DNA of 64,000 bases from an uncultured bacterium (GCA_900553895.1 USFB01000002.1:61211-125210); one strand, 5' to 3'; counted from the stretch's first letter, positions 7,048-17,400 are shown. Numbers and translations are program-made. Notes: generated by a model from the letters alone, not told the origin.

Positions 7048-9219
7048 GTGACACAGATTAATCCAAATGTTAATCAATATAATAATATGCAATACAGGCA
7101 ACAACAAGCTAATCAGCAACAACAGCCTGTAAAAATTCCGAGTTACTATTATGTGCCGGAAAATAGCCTGATGCACAAAAGTTTTAAGGAAACAGTTAAA
7201 GACGCGGATGCGATGGGAATGATGACTCCGTATATCGAACATCCTATTTTAACTTTAGCTACTTGGCTTGGTATTGGCGTTGGAATTGACGCGTATGCAA
7301 AAGCTTGTGGCGGAAAATATGAAGACAGCTTAGTTAAAAAGGCTGCAAATCTTGGTGACAGCATAGAAAATTCTAAACTTATTCAAAATAAACCTGTTCA
7401 AACCGTTTTAGGCGGCATTTCTTCACTTAAGAAAAAAGGTGGAAAAGTTGTTCAAAATAGTGCAATCTTAAGAGCAATGCGTGATACACCTTCTATGCCT
7501 GAATGGAGTATGGTTAAATCTCAAATGTTTAATCAAAAACAAGAGGTTGTTCAAGATTTTATTAAAATTGCTGATACATTGATGTTAGGACAAGATAAAA
7601 AAGAGCCGGGTTTTATGTCATTTTTTAAATCTTCAAATTCAAAACTTGGCGAATTAGGTTGTCCACAATTAAAAGATATTGGTTTGACTTCCGCAGAAAA
7701 GAAAATGCTTAAGTCTGCTTTTAACGTTGCAAAAGTTTCAGAAATTCCAGAAGAAAAAGCAGTAGTACAAGTACTTTTAAATCGTTTAGGACGTTCGCCT
7801 GAAGAAATTAAAAAAATTCAAACATTAGGTGATGGAGCTGTTGCTGCAACAAAAAAAGAAATCCTAAAAGAAATGGGATTAAACGTAAAACAGCTTAATG
7901 AAATAAAAGATGATATGTTTGGCAAGCATATTAAAACAGTTGAAGACGCTGCTAAAAGAGTTAGTGGAAAAGTTAAAATCGGCGCCGGAAATTATTCAAA
8001 ATGGATGGGACCTTTAACAAAACCTTTTGAAAGAACAGTTGGTTGTGATGAAGTTTATAACAAGTTGCACAGTTTATCAAAAGAAGGTACTAAAACAGCA
8101 ACAGGTCGTTTTATGTCTAAAGCAATGCAAATGTTTCACAGAGGCATAACATTCGGTGGTGGTAAACTTGGAGCTTTGTTATTTATTGCTCCTGCTCTTG
8201 TAGAAGTAGGATGTAATGTTAAAAAGGCTGATAATGACCAAAAAATCGGTACAGCTGTTGGTGGTGTAATAGAATCAACATCTTGGGTATTAACATTCCC
8301 ACTTGCATTAAAGATGATGCATTCATTATGTGGTGCGCAATATGCTGGCATGACAAAGAAACAGGTAGAAGAATTCAGAAATGCTTTAAAAGATTTCAAT
8401 GAAAAAGCAAGCGCTGGTGGATTTGCGAATAAAGAAAAATATAATATTGCAAAACAAGAAGTAAAAAATAAATTAAAAGTTCCAAACCAAAATATTTTCA
8501 CAAAAGGAATAAGAAAACTTGCTCAATTTGTTACAATGGATTTGGAAACATTTAAAGGATACAAAGGTAGCAATGTTGTTGCCAATATAGGTCGTAGTTT
8601 AAAAGGCTTCTTCAGAAATGTAGGCGGAGTTCCAATGCGTTTAGTTATTTGGGGTCTGATTTCAATGGGCGTTTTGGATGCAGGTATCAAAAAAGCTTCA
8701 ACAACAATTTTCGGTAAATCTTATGATTCAATGAAACATGAAGAAGATGAAACAGCTAAAAAAGAACAAAAACAATTTTTGGCAGAAGATTTAAACAGAA
8801 GATTATATGAAACTCAAAGAATCAAACAATATGGTAAACAACCGCAAGTTCAACAAATTAACCCTCAAGGTCAAATGATGGCAACAAGAGGAAGAGAAGC
8901 AAACAGCAATGCGATTCCTCAAGTTTATTCTGAAGATGAAAAAGTTGATAATTATACATACATTCCTTCTTCAAAAAATGTAATTCCTCATAAAACAAAG
9001 AAAAATGGCGTAGATAATTATACTTATATTCCATCTTCTGAATGTAAAATCCCTAGTGATAAAACAAATGAAAACCAAAGAAGATATATTCCGTCTCAGG
9101 CAGCAGCAAATATTCAAAAAACATTTGATAATTCAGGTTTGCAATCAGCATTAGATAGAGCTCAAAAAGCAGAAGACAAAGCTCTAAGAGTTCTTGCAGG
9201 AAATTTTGATAACATGTAG
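7048..9219 (+). CDS. Unknown large protein with membrane segments and C-terminal YIPSS repeats
   Basis: 723 aa from a GTG with AAAGG 9 nt upstream. The N-terminus is Asn/Gln-rich (QQQANQQQQPVKIP). Several glycine-rich hydrophobic stretches (about 66-90, 375-395, 405-430, 530-550) suggest membrane association. The C-terminal tail holds a repeated block VDNYTYIPSS (twice) and a third RRYIPSQ, a pattern typical of short protein-binding repeats. I recognise no family. It stands alone between a terminator and a convergent glycosyltransferase gene, so context gives no function. Codon use matches its neighbours. Confidence 0.75.
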   Translation: MTQINPNVNQYNNMQYRQQQANQQQQPVKIPSYYYVPENSLMHKSFKETVKDADAMGMMTPYIEHPILTLATWLGIGVGIDAYAKACGGKYEDSLVKKAANLGDSIENSKLIQNKPVQTVLGGISSLKKKGGKVVQNSAILRAMRDTPSMPEWSMVKSQMFNQKQEVVQDFIKIADTLMLGQDKKEPGFMSFFKSSNSKLGELGCPQLKDIGLTSAEKKMLKSAFNVAKVSEIPEEKAVVQVLLNRLGRSPEEIKKIQTLGDGAVAATKKEILKEMGLNVKQLNEIKDDMFGKHIKTVEDAAKRVSGKVKIGAGNYSKWMGPLTKPFERTVGCDEVYNKLHSLSKEGTKTATGRFMSKAMQMFHRGITFGGGKLGALLFIAPALVEVGCNVKKADNDQKIGTAVGGVIESTSWVLTFPLALKMMHSLCGAQYAGMTKKQVEEFRNALKDFNEKASAGGFANKEKYNIAKQEVKNKLKVPNQNIFTKGIRKLAQFVTMDLETFKGYKGSNVVANIGRSLKGFFRNVGGVPMRLVIWGLISMGVLDAGIKKASTTIFGKSYDSMKHEEDETAKKEQKQFLAEDLNRRLYETQRIKQYGKQPQVQQINPQGQMMATRGREANSNAIPQVYSEDEKVDNYTYIPSSKNVIPHKTKKNGVDNYTYIPSSECKIPSDKTNENQRRYIPSQAAANIQKTFDNSGLQSALDRAQKAEDKALRVLAGNFDNM

Positions 9220-9223
9220 GGGT

Positions 9224-10675
9224 TTATTTGCGTTTTGCAGTAATTACTGTCCAAGCTCCGAGTTTATCAACCTTAAAATCCGTAAAATCATTATTCAGTT
9301 CTGCAACCAGTGAATTTTTGATATGTGAGAAAGTTAAAAACATTTCAGGAATTTTGGAATTATTTTTTTGCTTGTTTACGAAATCTTCATCAAAAAAACT
9401 TACGCTATCCAAAAAAACAACAGAAACTGTTTCACCAGCTTTAACATTTTCTAAAATTCTTTCAGGTTGTTCTTGATATTCAAATCTGTTAATTTTACTT
9501 ATGTAATAAATATTTTTTTCTTTTAAATCTACATATCTTGAAAACCTATTTGGTTCATAATACGTAAAAATAATATTTTTAGGATTTCTTGCTTTGATTA
9601 TTTCAGCAGGAATCCTATTGCCTTCTGTACGTTTGATTTTTATAACATAATTAGGCGTGAAAAATGCGCTCAAATGGATTAAGACAAAGAGTGCCAAAAG
9701 AATGTTGCCAACTTTTTTTAAGTTTTCCAAACCTAAAGCTAAAACAAAAATAAGTATTGGCAATATTTCGATTGAATATTTTGTGATAAAAACAATTTTG
9801 CCACTTAATGCTAAAGCAGACATTGTAAGCACTGTTAAAACTGCAACAAGACTCAATCCTTTTGCTTTTTTAATACCAATACAAATCGGATAAAAAGCAA
9901 CGACTAATGGTAAAACCATCCAAAAAGCCAAAGATTTATTATAAAAGAAAACCGTTGGTGCGTTTATATTATTTGTAAGAATAGGTGATAAGTAATCACT
10001 AAACAAAAACAAAATGTTTGTGTAAGAAAAATGTCCCCACCATTGAGAAGACGGAAGCATTTTTAAAATATTTAATCCGAACGGAAGTAGGAAAACCGCA
10101 CAACTTAATACATATAATAATATTTTTTTAGAAAAACATTTCTTTTTATAAACCACATAAAGAGTATTAAATAAAACAAAAATCCCGCCCAAAACATGCG
10201 TTAAAAGAATTAATATCATTGAAATACAATAAAATATAACGTTTTTCTTGCTTGTATTTTTGATTAATTTTATGGTTGCAAGCAGAGCCAATGCCGAAAA
10301 CAAGAAAAGAAGCGAATAGAATCTGACTTCTTGTGCGTAATAAATTAAAAATGAAAGAACGGATGTAATTGTTGCACAAATTAAACCGAGTTTTTTAGAG
10401 TATTCTTTTCCTAAAAGGTACATAACAACAATTGCCAAAAGACTTGGAACAACTGATGTTAAACGTAAAACTATATCAGAAAAATGTGTAAATGGTTTTA
10501 GGTACAAATAATATAAAGGCATGTGACATTGTTTTAAAACTTCTTGCCAAAAACCTTCTCGGAATGGAGTATTAGCGACATACCAACTTACGTATTCATC
10601 GTTCCATAAGCCTTCTGGCTTATTTATGAAACTCAGCCTTAAAATACATCCTACAAGTAGTACAAAAAACAACAA
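9224..10675 (-). CDS. GT-C glycosyltransferase, ArnT/PMT (GT39)-like
   Basis: 483 aa with about ten hydrophobic segments. The first extracytoplasmic loop carries the acidic pair WNDEY (about 20-24), the metal/catalytic motif of lipid-phosphosugar-dependent GT-C enzymes (ArnT, PMT, GT39). RLTSVVPSLLAIVVMYLLG is the typical second block. It starts at TTG 10675 with AGGGAG 9 nt upstream. The divergent neighbour is a GT2 enzyme of the polyprenyl-phosphate-sugar synthase type, so the pair plausibly makes and uses an undecaprenyl-phosphate sugar for glycan, lipid A or protein modification. The acceptor is unknown. Confidence 0.8.
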   Translation of the reverse strand: MLFFVLLVGCILRLSFINKPEGLWNDEYVSWYVANTPFREGFWQEVLKQCHMPLYYLYLKPFTHFSDIVLRLTSVVPSLLAIVVMYLLGKEYSKKLGLICATITSVLSFLIYYAQEVRFYSLLFLFSALALLATIKLIKNTSKKNVIFYCISMILILLTHVLGGIFVLFNTLYVVYKKKCFSKKILLYVLSCAVFLLPFGLNILKMLPSSQWWGHFSYTNILFLFSDYLSPILTNNINAPTVFFYNKSLAFWMVLPLVVAFYPICIGIKKAKGLSLVAVLTVLTMSALALSGKIVFITKYSIEILPILIFVLALGLENLKKVGNILLALFVLIHLSAFFTPNYVIKIKRTEGNRIPAEIIKARNPKNIIFTYYEPNRFSRYVDLKEKNIYYISKINRFEYQEQPERILENVKAGETVSVVFLDSVSFFDEDFVNKQKNNSKIPEMFLTFSHIKNSLVAELNNDFTDFKVDKLGAWTVITAKRK

Positions 10676-10678
10676 ATC

Positions 10679-10707
10679 TTGCCACTCCCTCTTTCTTTAT
10701 ATATAAT
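10679..10707 (+). promoter_or_regulatory. Promoter giving a probable leaderless mRNA for the GT2 gene
   Basis: TTGCCA (10679-10684), 17-bp spacer, TATAAT (10702-10707). Transcription would start about 10713-10715, which is the ATG itself, and there is no Shine-Dalgarno. The minus-35 box abuts the TTG start codon of the divergent gene, so the two control regions are compressed into about 40 bp. Confidence 0.65.
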
Positions 10708-10714
10708 ATTTTAC

Positions 10715-11671
10715 ATGACAAAGCTTATTATTCAAATACCTTGTTTTAACGAAGAAAAAACGCTTTTGACCACACTGGAAGCATTACCCAAAACGGTTGA
10801 AGGAATTAGTGAGATTCAAGTCCTTGTAATTAATGACGGTTCTACTGATAATTCAGCAGAAATTGCTGAAAAATGGGGCGCAAAAGTTTTTAATATCAAA
10901 CCGAACAAAGGACTTGCTAACGCGTTTAGAAGCGGTTTGCAAGAAGCTTTGAATTTAGGTGCGGATATTATAGTTAATACAGACGCTGATAATCAGTATT
11001 GTGCAGACGATATTACTAAACTGGTTAAACCGATTTTGGAGAAAAAAGCTGATATCGTAATCGGCGCAAGAGATATTTTTTCAATAAGAGAATTCTCACC
11101 GACAAAAAAGATTTTTCAAAAATTAGGTTCGTTTGTTCTAAGGCTTCTGTCTTCTACTCAAGTAGAAGATGCGCCGAGCGGGTTTCGAGCATTTTCTAAA
11201 GACGCTGCTATTAAGATTAACGTATTTGATAATTATACTTATACAATGGAAACTTTGTTACAAGCTAATGCCAAAGGTTTAAAAGTTGTTTCTGTTCAAA
11301 TTAGGGTAAACGAACAGCTTCGAGAGTCTAAATTAGTTAAAAATATATTTGATTATATTTTTAAATCAATGAAAACAACAATAAGAATGTTTATTGTTTA
11401 TCGCCCATTCAGATTTTTTATAACAATAGCAGGCATGTTGGCCTTTTTAGGCGTTATTATCGCACTCAGATTTTTATACTTTTTTATTTTTGGAAACGGA
11501 AACGGTCATATCCAATCTTTAATATTAGTTGCTATTCTTTTAATATCTGCAGTTCAAATGACGATTATTGCAATAATCGGAGATTTGCTTTCTATTAATC
11601 GTAAGATTATGGAAGATGTACAAACTAGATTAAAGAATTTTGAATTAAGCAATAACTGCCATAAAGATTAA
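10715..11671 (+). CDS. GT2 polyprenyl-phosphate sugar synthase-like glycosyltransferase
   Basis: 318 aa. The GT-A fold starts at once (MTKLIIQIPCFNEEKTL) with the nucleotide-sugar motif VINDGSTDNS and metal-binding DADNQY (about 88-93). Two C-terminal membrane helices (about 232-300) follow, the layout of GtrB/DPM1-type enzymes that load a sugar on undecaprenyl or dolichyl phosphate. The ATG at 10715 is chosen over an upstream TTG because the conserved strand begins there and the promoter points to it. Divergent from an ArnT-like GT-C that would use its product. Its last 27 bp overlap the convergent DUF4145 gene. Confidence 0.85.
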   Translation: MTKLIIQIPCFNEEKTLLTTLEALPKTVEGISEIQVLVINDGSTDNSAEIAEKWGAKVFNIKPNKGLANAFRSGLQEALNLGADIIVNTDADNQYCADDITKLVKPILEKKADIVIGARDIFSIREFSPTKKIFQKLGSFVLRLLSSTQVEDAPSGFRAFSKDAAIKINVFDNYTYTMETLLQANAKGLKVVSVQIRVNEQLRESKLVKNIFDYIFKSMKTTIRMFIVYRPFRFFITIAGMLAFLGVIIALRFLYFFIFGNGNGHIQSLILVAILLISAVQMTIIAIIGDLLSINRKIMEDVQTRLKNFELSNNCHKD

Positions 11672-12289
11672 CATCACTAGAGAAACAATTGATGCAACAC
11701 CTACAAAAATCCAAAACGGGGTTATACTACCTTGTTTTTTCGGTTTTGAAGGTTTCATTGTATAAGACTGTTTCGGTGCACTTTTTGTCGTTGATTTTGT
11801 AGAATTTGATTTTTTCGTCTTTTGTTTTTGAGCTTCGTATTTTTCATTTAAACCCGGTTTACCCGTAACTAAAAGTTCTACATCATATTGCTTTTTTAGA
11901 ATTGTTTTATTGCCTTTTTTATAAAAAACTGCATAATTTAAACTTGCTTCAAACGCTCTTTGTAAACATTCTAACGCTGTTATTCCATCACGTTTTACTG
12001 TTGATGAGTGAACGGAAATATTGCCTTGTTTTTTTAAGAAATACAAATCGTCGATAAATTCTTTTTCAGGAATCGAAGTTGCTTGGTCTTTTAAGGTTGC
12101 AAGCATTTCATCAAAACTGCCGTCATATTGACGCTTGTCTGCTAAAATAGCTTTACACATTTGTTCCCCAAATCTTCGAGTTTGCCCCATGCATTGTTCA
12201 AAAAACTCCGACGCATAAAGCTTTTCGGCTTCCATAATTATTTCATATAAATTAGAATCTATCTTCTTTAAAAAATCAAAATTTGCCAT
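11645..12289 (-). CDS. DUF4145-like protein with C-terminal membrane anchor
   Basis: 214 aa. Residues 1-130 resemble the all-helical DUF4145 domain (CMGQTRRFGEQMCKAIL, HSSTVKRDGITALECLQRAF), best known from the N-terminus of type I restriction HsdR subunits and from stand-alone proteins near defence genes. A Lys/Ser/Thr-rich linker (135-185) leads to one C-terminal membrane helix (PFWIFVGVASIVSLVMLIF). It sits immediately beside the CRISPR array, so a link to defence or nucleic-acid sensing is possible but unproven. No clear ribosome site. The domain call is from memory of the pattern. Confidence 0.65.
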   Translation of the reverse strand: MANFDFLKKIDSNLYEIIMEAEKLYASEFFEQCMGQTRRFGEQMCKAILADKRQYDGSFDEMLATLKDQATSIPEKEFIDDLYFLKKQGNISVHSSTVKRDGITALECLQRAFEASLNYAVFYKKGNKTILKKQYDVELLVTGKPGLNEKYEAQKQKTKKSNSTKSTTKSAPKQSYTMKPSKPKKQGSITPFWIFVGVASIVSLVMLIFMAVIA

Positions 12290-12324
12290 TGTTTAATTTT
12301 ACAACAAGAATAAGAAGTTTTAAA

Positions 12325-12947
12325 ATATATTACGACTAATAATTTAAAATATATTATAATGGTCTTAATTGCACACCTAGACAAGTGTATGTTTTGATTT
12401 ACTCTTAATTTAAAATATGTTATAATTTTGATACGCATTACACGATAAGAAGAAGTGTTTTGATTTACTCTTAATTTAAAATATGTTATAATGCAGAGGT
12501 TGTTTTACAAGGTGGCGACCTTGTTTTGATTTACTCTTAATTTAAAATATGTTATAATACAATATGGGAAGATACGCCAGCAGTACAGTTTTGATTTACT
12601 CTTAATTTAAAATATGTTATAATTATTTTAGCAATAATAATCAGCATTCGCGTTTTGATTTACTCTTAATTTAAAATATGTTATAATATATGAGTGTAAG
12701 AGCTTTGTAATTCCCCGTTTTGATTTACTCTTAATTTAAAATATGTTATAATCAAACGCTTACAAGCAATAGCAGTTGTTCCGTTTTGATTTACTCTTAA
12801 TTTAAAATATGTTATAATGCCAAAAAGAACAACATTGTCGCAATCCCGTTTTGATTTACTCTTAATTTAAAATATGTTATAATTTGAAATTGATTACGTG
12901 TTTGTTCATTCGTTTTGATTTACTCTTAATTTAAAATATGTTATAAT
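12325..12947 (+). CRISPR. Type II-C CRISPR array: 9 perfect 36-bp repeats, 1 degenerate repeat, 9 spacers
   Basis: Nine identical 36-bp repeats begin at 12391, 12457, 12523, 12588, 12652, 12717, 12783, 12848 and 12912. A degenerate copy (12325-12360) keeps the 3' part of the repeat. The spacers are 28-30 bp and all different. Each repeat contains a full promoter: TTTACT at repeat positions 8-13, 17-bp spacing, and TGTTATAAT at the 3' end (an extended minus-10). Every spacer can therefore start its own crRNA, as in Neisseria and Campylobacter II-C arrays. Transcription is on the plus strand. The degenerate repeat at the 5' end implies new spacers enter near 12947. Confidence 0.97.
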
Positions 12948-12951
12948 AGGA

Positions 12952-12980
12952 TATACAACCTTAAATAATCATGATATAAT
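12952..12980 (+). promoter_or_regulatory. tracrRNA promoter
   Basis: TATACA (12952-12957), 17-bp spacer, extended minus-10 TGATATAAT (TATAAT at 12975-12980). The predicted start is about 12987, at the 5' edge of the anti-repeat. Confidence 0.7.
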
Positions 12981-12986
12981 AAAATT

Positions 12987-13080
12987 GTAAAATATTTTAA
13001 GTTAAGAGTCCAGTCAGAATTGACCAGGGAATAGACGTTTCCTCTACGACAGTACGAAAAAGATCTCATTCTCTAAATCC
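12987..13080 (+). ncRNA. tracrRNA
   Basis: Positions 12992-13009 are complementary to the 3' two-thirds of the repeat (18 bp with one G-U pair). After a small bulge (CC opposite U), 13012-13020 pairs with the first nine repeat bases using three G-U pairs, so the whole repeat is covered. Next comes a hairpin AGGGAA/TTTCCT around TAGACG (about 13025-13042), then a partly structured tail. The RNA lies between array and cas2, on the same strand as the array and opposite to the cas genes. The 3' end is not marked by a clear terminator; 13080 is an estimate. Confidence 0.8.
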
Positions 13081-13120
13081 TTTAAAAATAGAATATCTAT
13101 AATAACATTCTAACAAAAAA

Positions 13121-13468
13121 TTACCAGAATGTCATTTGTTTTGCACCATCTTCACCTATCTTCTTTTTGTATTTTGATATTTTATAATCAACTTTTTCAA
13201 TACAAACCGACAGGCTCCATTGTCTATCAGTAAGATAAAACACATTTACACTTCCTGTTGTTGGTGCAATTAGTTTTACATTTTTGATATGCTGTTCTGT
13301 TTTGTCGTAAGTAACACAAGAGCGGACATAAATTGAATTTTGGAGCATAAAATATCCCATTTTTAGCAATGATTTTCTAAATGCATTTGCTTGTCGCATT
13401 TCCTCTTTTTCACCTACAGGCAGATCAAAACAAACAAAAAGCCACCCCATACGATATTTACTCCTCAT
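13121..13468 (-). CDS. cas2: CRISPR-associated endoribonuclease Cas2
   Basis: 115 aa from the ATG at 13468 (MRSKYRMGWLFVCFDLPV). The TTG eight codons earlier has no support, and a second ATG six codons later (with AGGAG 10 nt upstream) is possible. The ferredoxin-like core with the conserved Asp in CFDLPV is typical of type II Cas2, which dimerises with Cas1 for spacer integration. It overlaps the end of cas1 by 11 bp and is the last gene of the cas9-cas1-cas2 operon. No csn2 or cas4 follows, as expected for II-C. Confidence 0.95.
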   Translation of the reverse strand: MRSKYRMGWLFVCFDLPVGEKEEMRQANAFRKSLLKMGYFMLQNSIYVRSCVTYDKTEQHIKNVKLIAPTTGSVNVFYLTDRQWSLSVCIEKVDYKISKYKKKIGEDGAKQMTFW

Positions 13469-14414
13469 ATTCTCTATTCCTATGTTTATCAATATGTAAA
13501 TATTGCTCTTTAAGATTAGGCAAAACTACTTTTTCAACATTAAATCTGATATAAGAATTTACAATTTCTTCTATATAAATATCAATATAATCAATGATTT
13601 TATAACTGTAGTCTTTTGCTTTCAACCTGTAATTTTTTATGCAAAAAGCAAAATATTTATTCCAAGCTTTTAAATCTTTCTTTTTAAAACTTCCCCCTTC
13701 ATTAACTTTAAATTTATACAAATAAAAATCAACAAAAGCTCTAAATGGCTCTACTAAGTCATACACTAGGGGAGTGCTATTATATTTCTCTTCATGATGA
13801 ATACCTAGATTTGGAAGTAAGCCGTGTATTAAAATTGAACGATACAACAAACTTTGAAAAACCGCATAACCATAATTCAAACAAATATTTTCAAAACTCT
13901 CTGCGTTTTTATGTTCTCTTTTCTGCGGAACTTCTAAGGTATCAAAGTACATTCCCCAATACTGTTTTGCGATATTTGCTTCATTCATAAGTGGTTTATT
14001 TATTAATCGGAGAATATTATCATTATTTTGACCAATTAATTTTAAATTATCTGCTTGGTTTAAAACTTTTGCCTTTAATATTTGTTTCCATAGTTTATTT
14101 TCAAATTCTTTATTTTGCAGAATTTGATTATAAAAAGCTTTTGTTCTAACAACCCTATCTAAACTAACCGTCCAGCCAATAGGTTTATAAGAATTAGTAC
14201 AATGCAAAATGATAATATCATTTTCTAATAATTTTGCAAGACAACTATTCGAAAAAGATACTTGATGAGTAGCAATAATAATAGCTCTAATATCATCTAT
14301 TGGTAATCTGTTTTCAGATTCGTCATCAAATCGACAGCAAAAAAATCCTTTGTCTGAATACAGTTTAACATTTGGTGTTGTGATATGCAAAATATGATAA
14401 CTCATATCATGCAT
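13458..14414 (-). CDS. cas1: CRISPR integrase Cas1
   Basis: 318 aa, close to the type II Cas1 norm. The N-terminal beta domain (MSYHILHITTPNVKLYSD, LPIDDIRAIIIATHQVSFSN) is followed by the helical catalytic domain with AESFENICLNYGYAVFQSLL and GLLPNLGIHHEEKYNSTPLV; the metal site of the family (Glu, His, Asp) lies in this region, continuing to YDLVEPFR. It starts 13 bp after cas9; ATG codons at 14414 and 14405 are both possible. It forms the Cas1-Cas2 integration complex. The very small gaps show one operon with cas9 and cas2. Confidence 0.96.
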   Translation of the reverse strand: MHDMSYHILHITTPNVKLYSDKGFFCCRFDDESENRLPIDDIRAIIIATHQVSFSNSCLAKLLENDIIILHCTNSYKPIGWTVSLDRVVRTKAFYNQILQNKEFENKLWKQILKAKVLNQADNLKLIGQNNDNILRLINKPLMNEANIAKQYWGMYFDTLEVPQKREHKNAESFENICLNYGYAVFQSLLYRSILIHGLLPNLGIHHEEKYNSTPLVYDLVEPFRAFVDFYLYKFKVNEGGSFKKKDLKAWNKYFAFCIKNYRLKAKDYSYKIIDYIDIYIEEIVNSYIRFNVEKVVLPNLKEQYLHIDKHRNREYEE

Positions 14415-14427
14415 GTAATGACAATTT

Positions 14428-17400
14428 TTATTTTGTCAATTTTTTGAAATCTGTATCAACTAGATTTTTAGCATTTGTCCAAATTTCTATTCCAACAGAA
14501 GATTCAAGTTGTACTCTTCCATCACTTTTTAAAGTTCTCAATTTATAAATCCCAGCCGGTAAAATTTCTTTCTTAGGAGTTTGTTTTTCTTTTCCGTTCT
14601 CATCTGCAATCGTATAATATGCTGTTCCTTCAAATTCTTTATCTACTTTAATTAAACAACCTGAATAAAACATCATGCCTTTTTTATATAATTTGCAATT
14701 CATTTGTTCCAATTTGTCTTTAACCTCACCTAGTTTTTGGTTTGCATAAATTGGCATAACTTTTATTGCATTTTTTTCGTTGTAATAAAGAATTTGTCCT
14801 TTATGGCCTTTTGAATGTTTAAATTGATGTTTAGTACCTTTGGTTCCAAAATCAACAAATTCTCCGATTCTAGCTCTACCATTTTCATCAAAATTTGTAA
14901 TCCCTTCAGACACAACCAATAAAACTTTTTTAACCCTTGTCTTTTTGGTTGGGTGAACATACTTCGATAACATATTAGCCCACTCTTTTGATGTCATTTT
15001 ATCTTCTAATTTTGCCAACAAATCATTTTTTATAATTTCATCAATGATAGATTTAATTTTTTTATCTTTTTGTTCAATAGAAGTAATATCGACTCTTTGT
15101 GTTATATATGTTTTTTCTCCAAGTTTTCGATATCCATAGATTGTTTCAAGTGGTTTTATATTCCCCTTAAACGGTTTATCATTAGAATATGGATATGGCA
15201 ATAAACTATCAATGCTACTTTTAACCAAGTCTCTAAATTCATTGTCATGGATATCTAAACCTTCTATTTCATCCCGTTTGGTTGTTGCATTATACTTATA
15301 ACCCCTTGAAAAGCTTATACATATCGCATCTAATGCGTGGTGTTTATCATTTTGACGATTTTTCTTAACATCATTGCCTAATAGTTTATTTAATCTATAT
15401 GTTTTTCTAATCGCTGATGTTGTAGCACCATTGTTTACAAATATTCTGCGTTTTTCACCCTCTAATTGCAAACCCCAACCAAAAACGAAAGCCGTTATAT
15501 CTTGTGCTACTCGTGCTATTTGAGCGGTTTCCGCTAAGCCATTATAACTTTTTATCAATTTTTCACTATCTTCAGGCTTGCTTATCAATAGTTTAACTTT
15601 TATTTTACCTAATGCTTCCTGCTTATTTGTAACTCTTTTTACAAACTCATTCCACGAGTGTTCATTATTATGCAACCATTCGTATGGAGTTTGTTCTTTT
15701 TTGTTTTGGTTTTCTATCGCGTAACACAAAACCTTATTTGACAATGCATCATTTCCACCTCTTGAACGTGGATAAATATGATCAATTTCACACTCTTCTA
15801 AATTACTTATTGCAATTGGTCTACCGGAATAAATACAATGTCCTCCTTGCTTTTGTAGTAATTTTAATTTTTCAAGATTTTTAGAACTGAAGCAATTTGC
15901 ATCTTTTAACTGTTGCGCTATTTCTTCATTTTCTTTCTGATTTTTATTAATATTGCTTATGTATTCTTGAGTTTTTTTAGCTCCAAATAGGGAATTATCA
16001 TCTCTTACAAATTCAAAAATAACTTCATCAGGAGTGCCATGTTTATATTTAAGCTCAAGAATTTTATCTCTAAATATTTGTAATCTGTTTCTAACAATTG
16101 CGTTCGTTATATTACCGATTAAAATATCTGTCTTTTCTCTTTCATCACTTGAAATTTCTGCCATTTCATAACGATTATCAGGAATATATAAATTATCCCA
16201 AGTACCAATTTTTGACAACATAGTCCGTATTTCTTTTTCCGTGATTCCATTTTTTACATCAATGTTATCAATAAATTCTCCAACGTCCATTGTTGCAGGG
16301 TTTTCAATTCCTTCTAATATTATTTTACACATTATTTTGCAAGCTCTACGACAAAAACTAGAGCGACCGGAAAGTTTTGCTTTCATTGGCTCAAATTTTT
16401 CTAATATTTTTTCGCCTATAACTTTTTCTATTTCTTGTTTTGTTATTGTGGTATCCAGTTTTATAGAACCATCATTTTTGGTCGCTTTCTTTTGCCAATT
16501 TTCATAAATCTGTTTTATTGCCTCTGCTGAAAGCATCGATTTTTCGCCCAAAACATCCGTAAAACGGAGATTTTTTAATTTCATCAATAGCACTAAAGAA
16601 ACATTTTCTACAGTTTCTGCCTTACAAACATTTCGTTTTGGTAACAATTTACACTTTGCTATAATTCTATTATCAAACCTTGGAATTTTTTGTCCTAAAA
16701 CACCACCATTCTCCCATTCCCAATTTGTGCCACGATATTTTTTATAATCACTATCTAAATATGTTGCATAAGCTTTTTCACTAACTCCATATAGAAAATA
16801 ATCCGCAGAATATTTATTTAATTCTGGCAACTGTTTTTGTGCATTGATATAAAGTTGTTTTAATTCTTTCTCAACCATATTTCTAGGTGCAACAATCCCT
16901 GCAGTTCTAATTTTATCATTGTTATATACGTCAACATAAGTTTTCAACGTCTTAGGATTTTCTTCTTCCCATAAACCTAATCTTTTTGCATCATAGTAAC
17001 AAGGGTACTTATATTCCTCTTGACTTATTAATTCATCATTCTCCTTATTCGTAGTATATTCTAAAGTTCTTTTTTTGTTTTCTTTTTCATCATCAGTATT
17101 CGCATTTGCCCATGCTAAGCTTGTATCATACCCTCTTCTTTGAATAGCAGAATGTAAAGCTTTATAAATTTGCCATTCTTCCAATTCTATATTTTGCAAT
17201 AATGCAATTCTTAGCAAGGTTGAATTATATATAGTTTCTTCATCCTTTTTACCAAATTCTTTTTTAAAAAGTTTATCTTCTTTTTCTAATGGTTCTAGGT
17301 TACAAGATTTCCACAAATCATTAAAAAACTTTTCTCTTGCTTTATGTGCATTTAAAGTTTTAAACACTCTTCTTCTATCTCTGTTTGAAACGATTTCAGC

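Noticed and set aside
12325..12947. Self-targeting spacers
   Set aside because: I compared the nine spacers by eye with the rest of the window and saw no match; a proper search would be needed to exclude it genome-wide.
13469..13492. TTG-extended start of cas2
   Set aside because: Eight extra codons with no ribosome site; the ATG at 13468 gives a family-like N-terminus.
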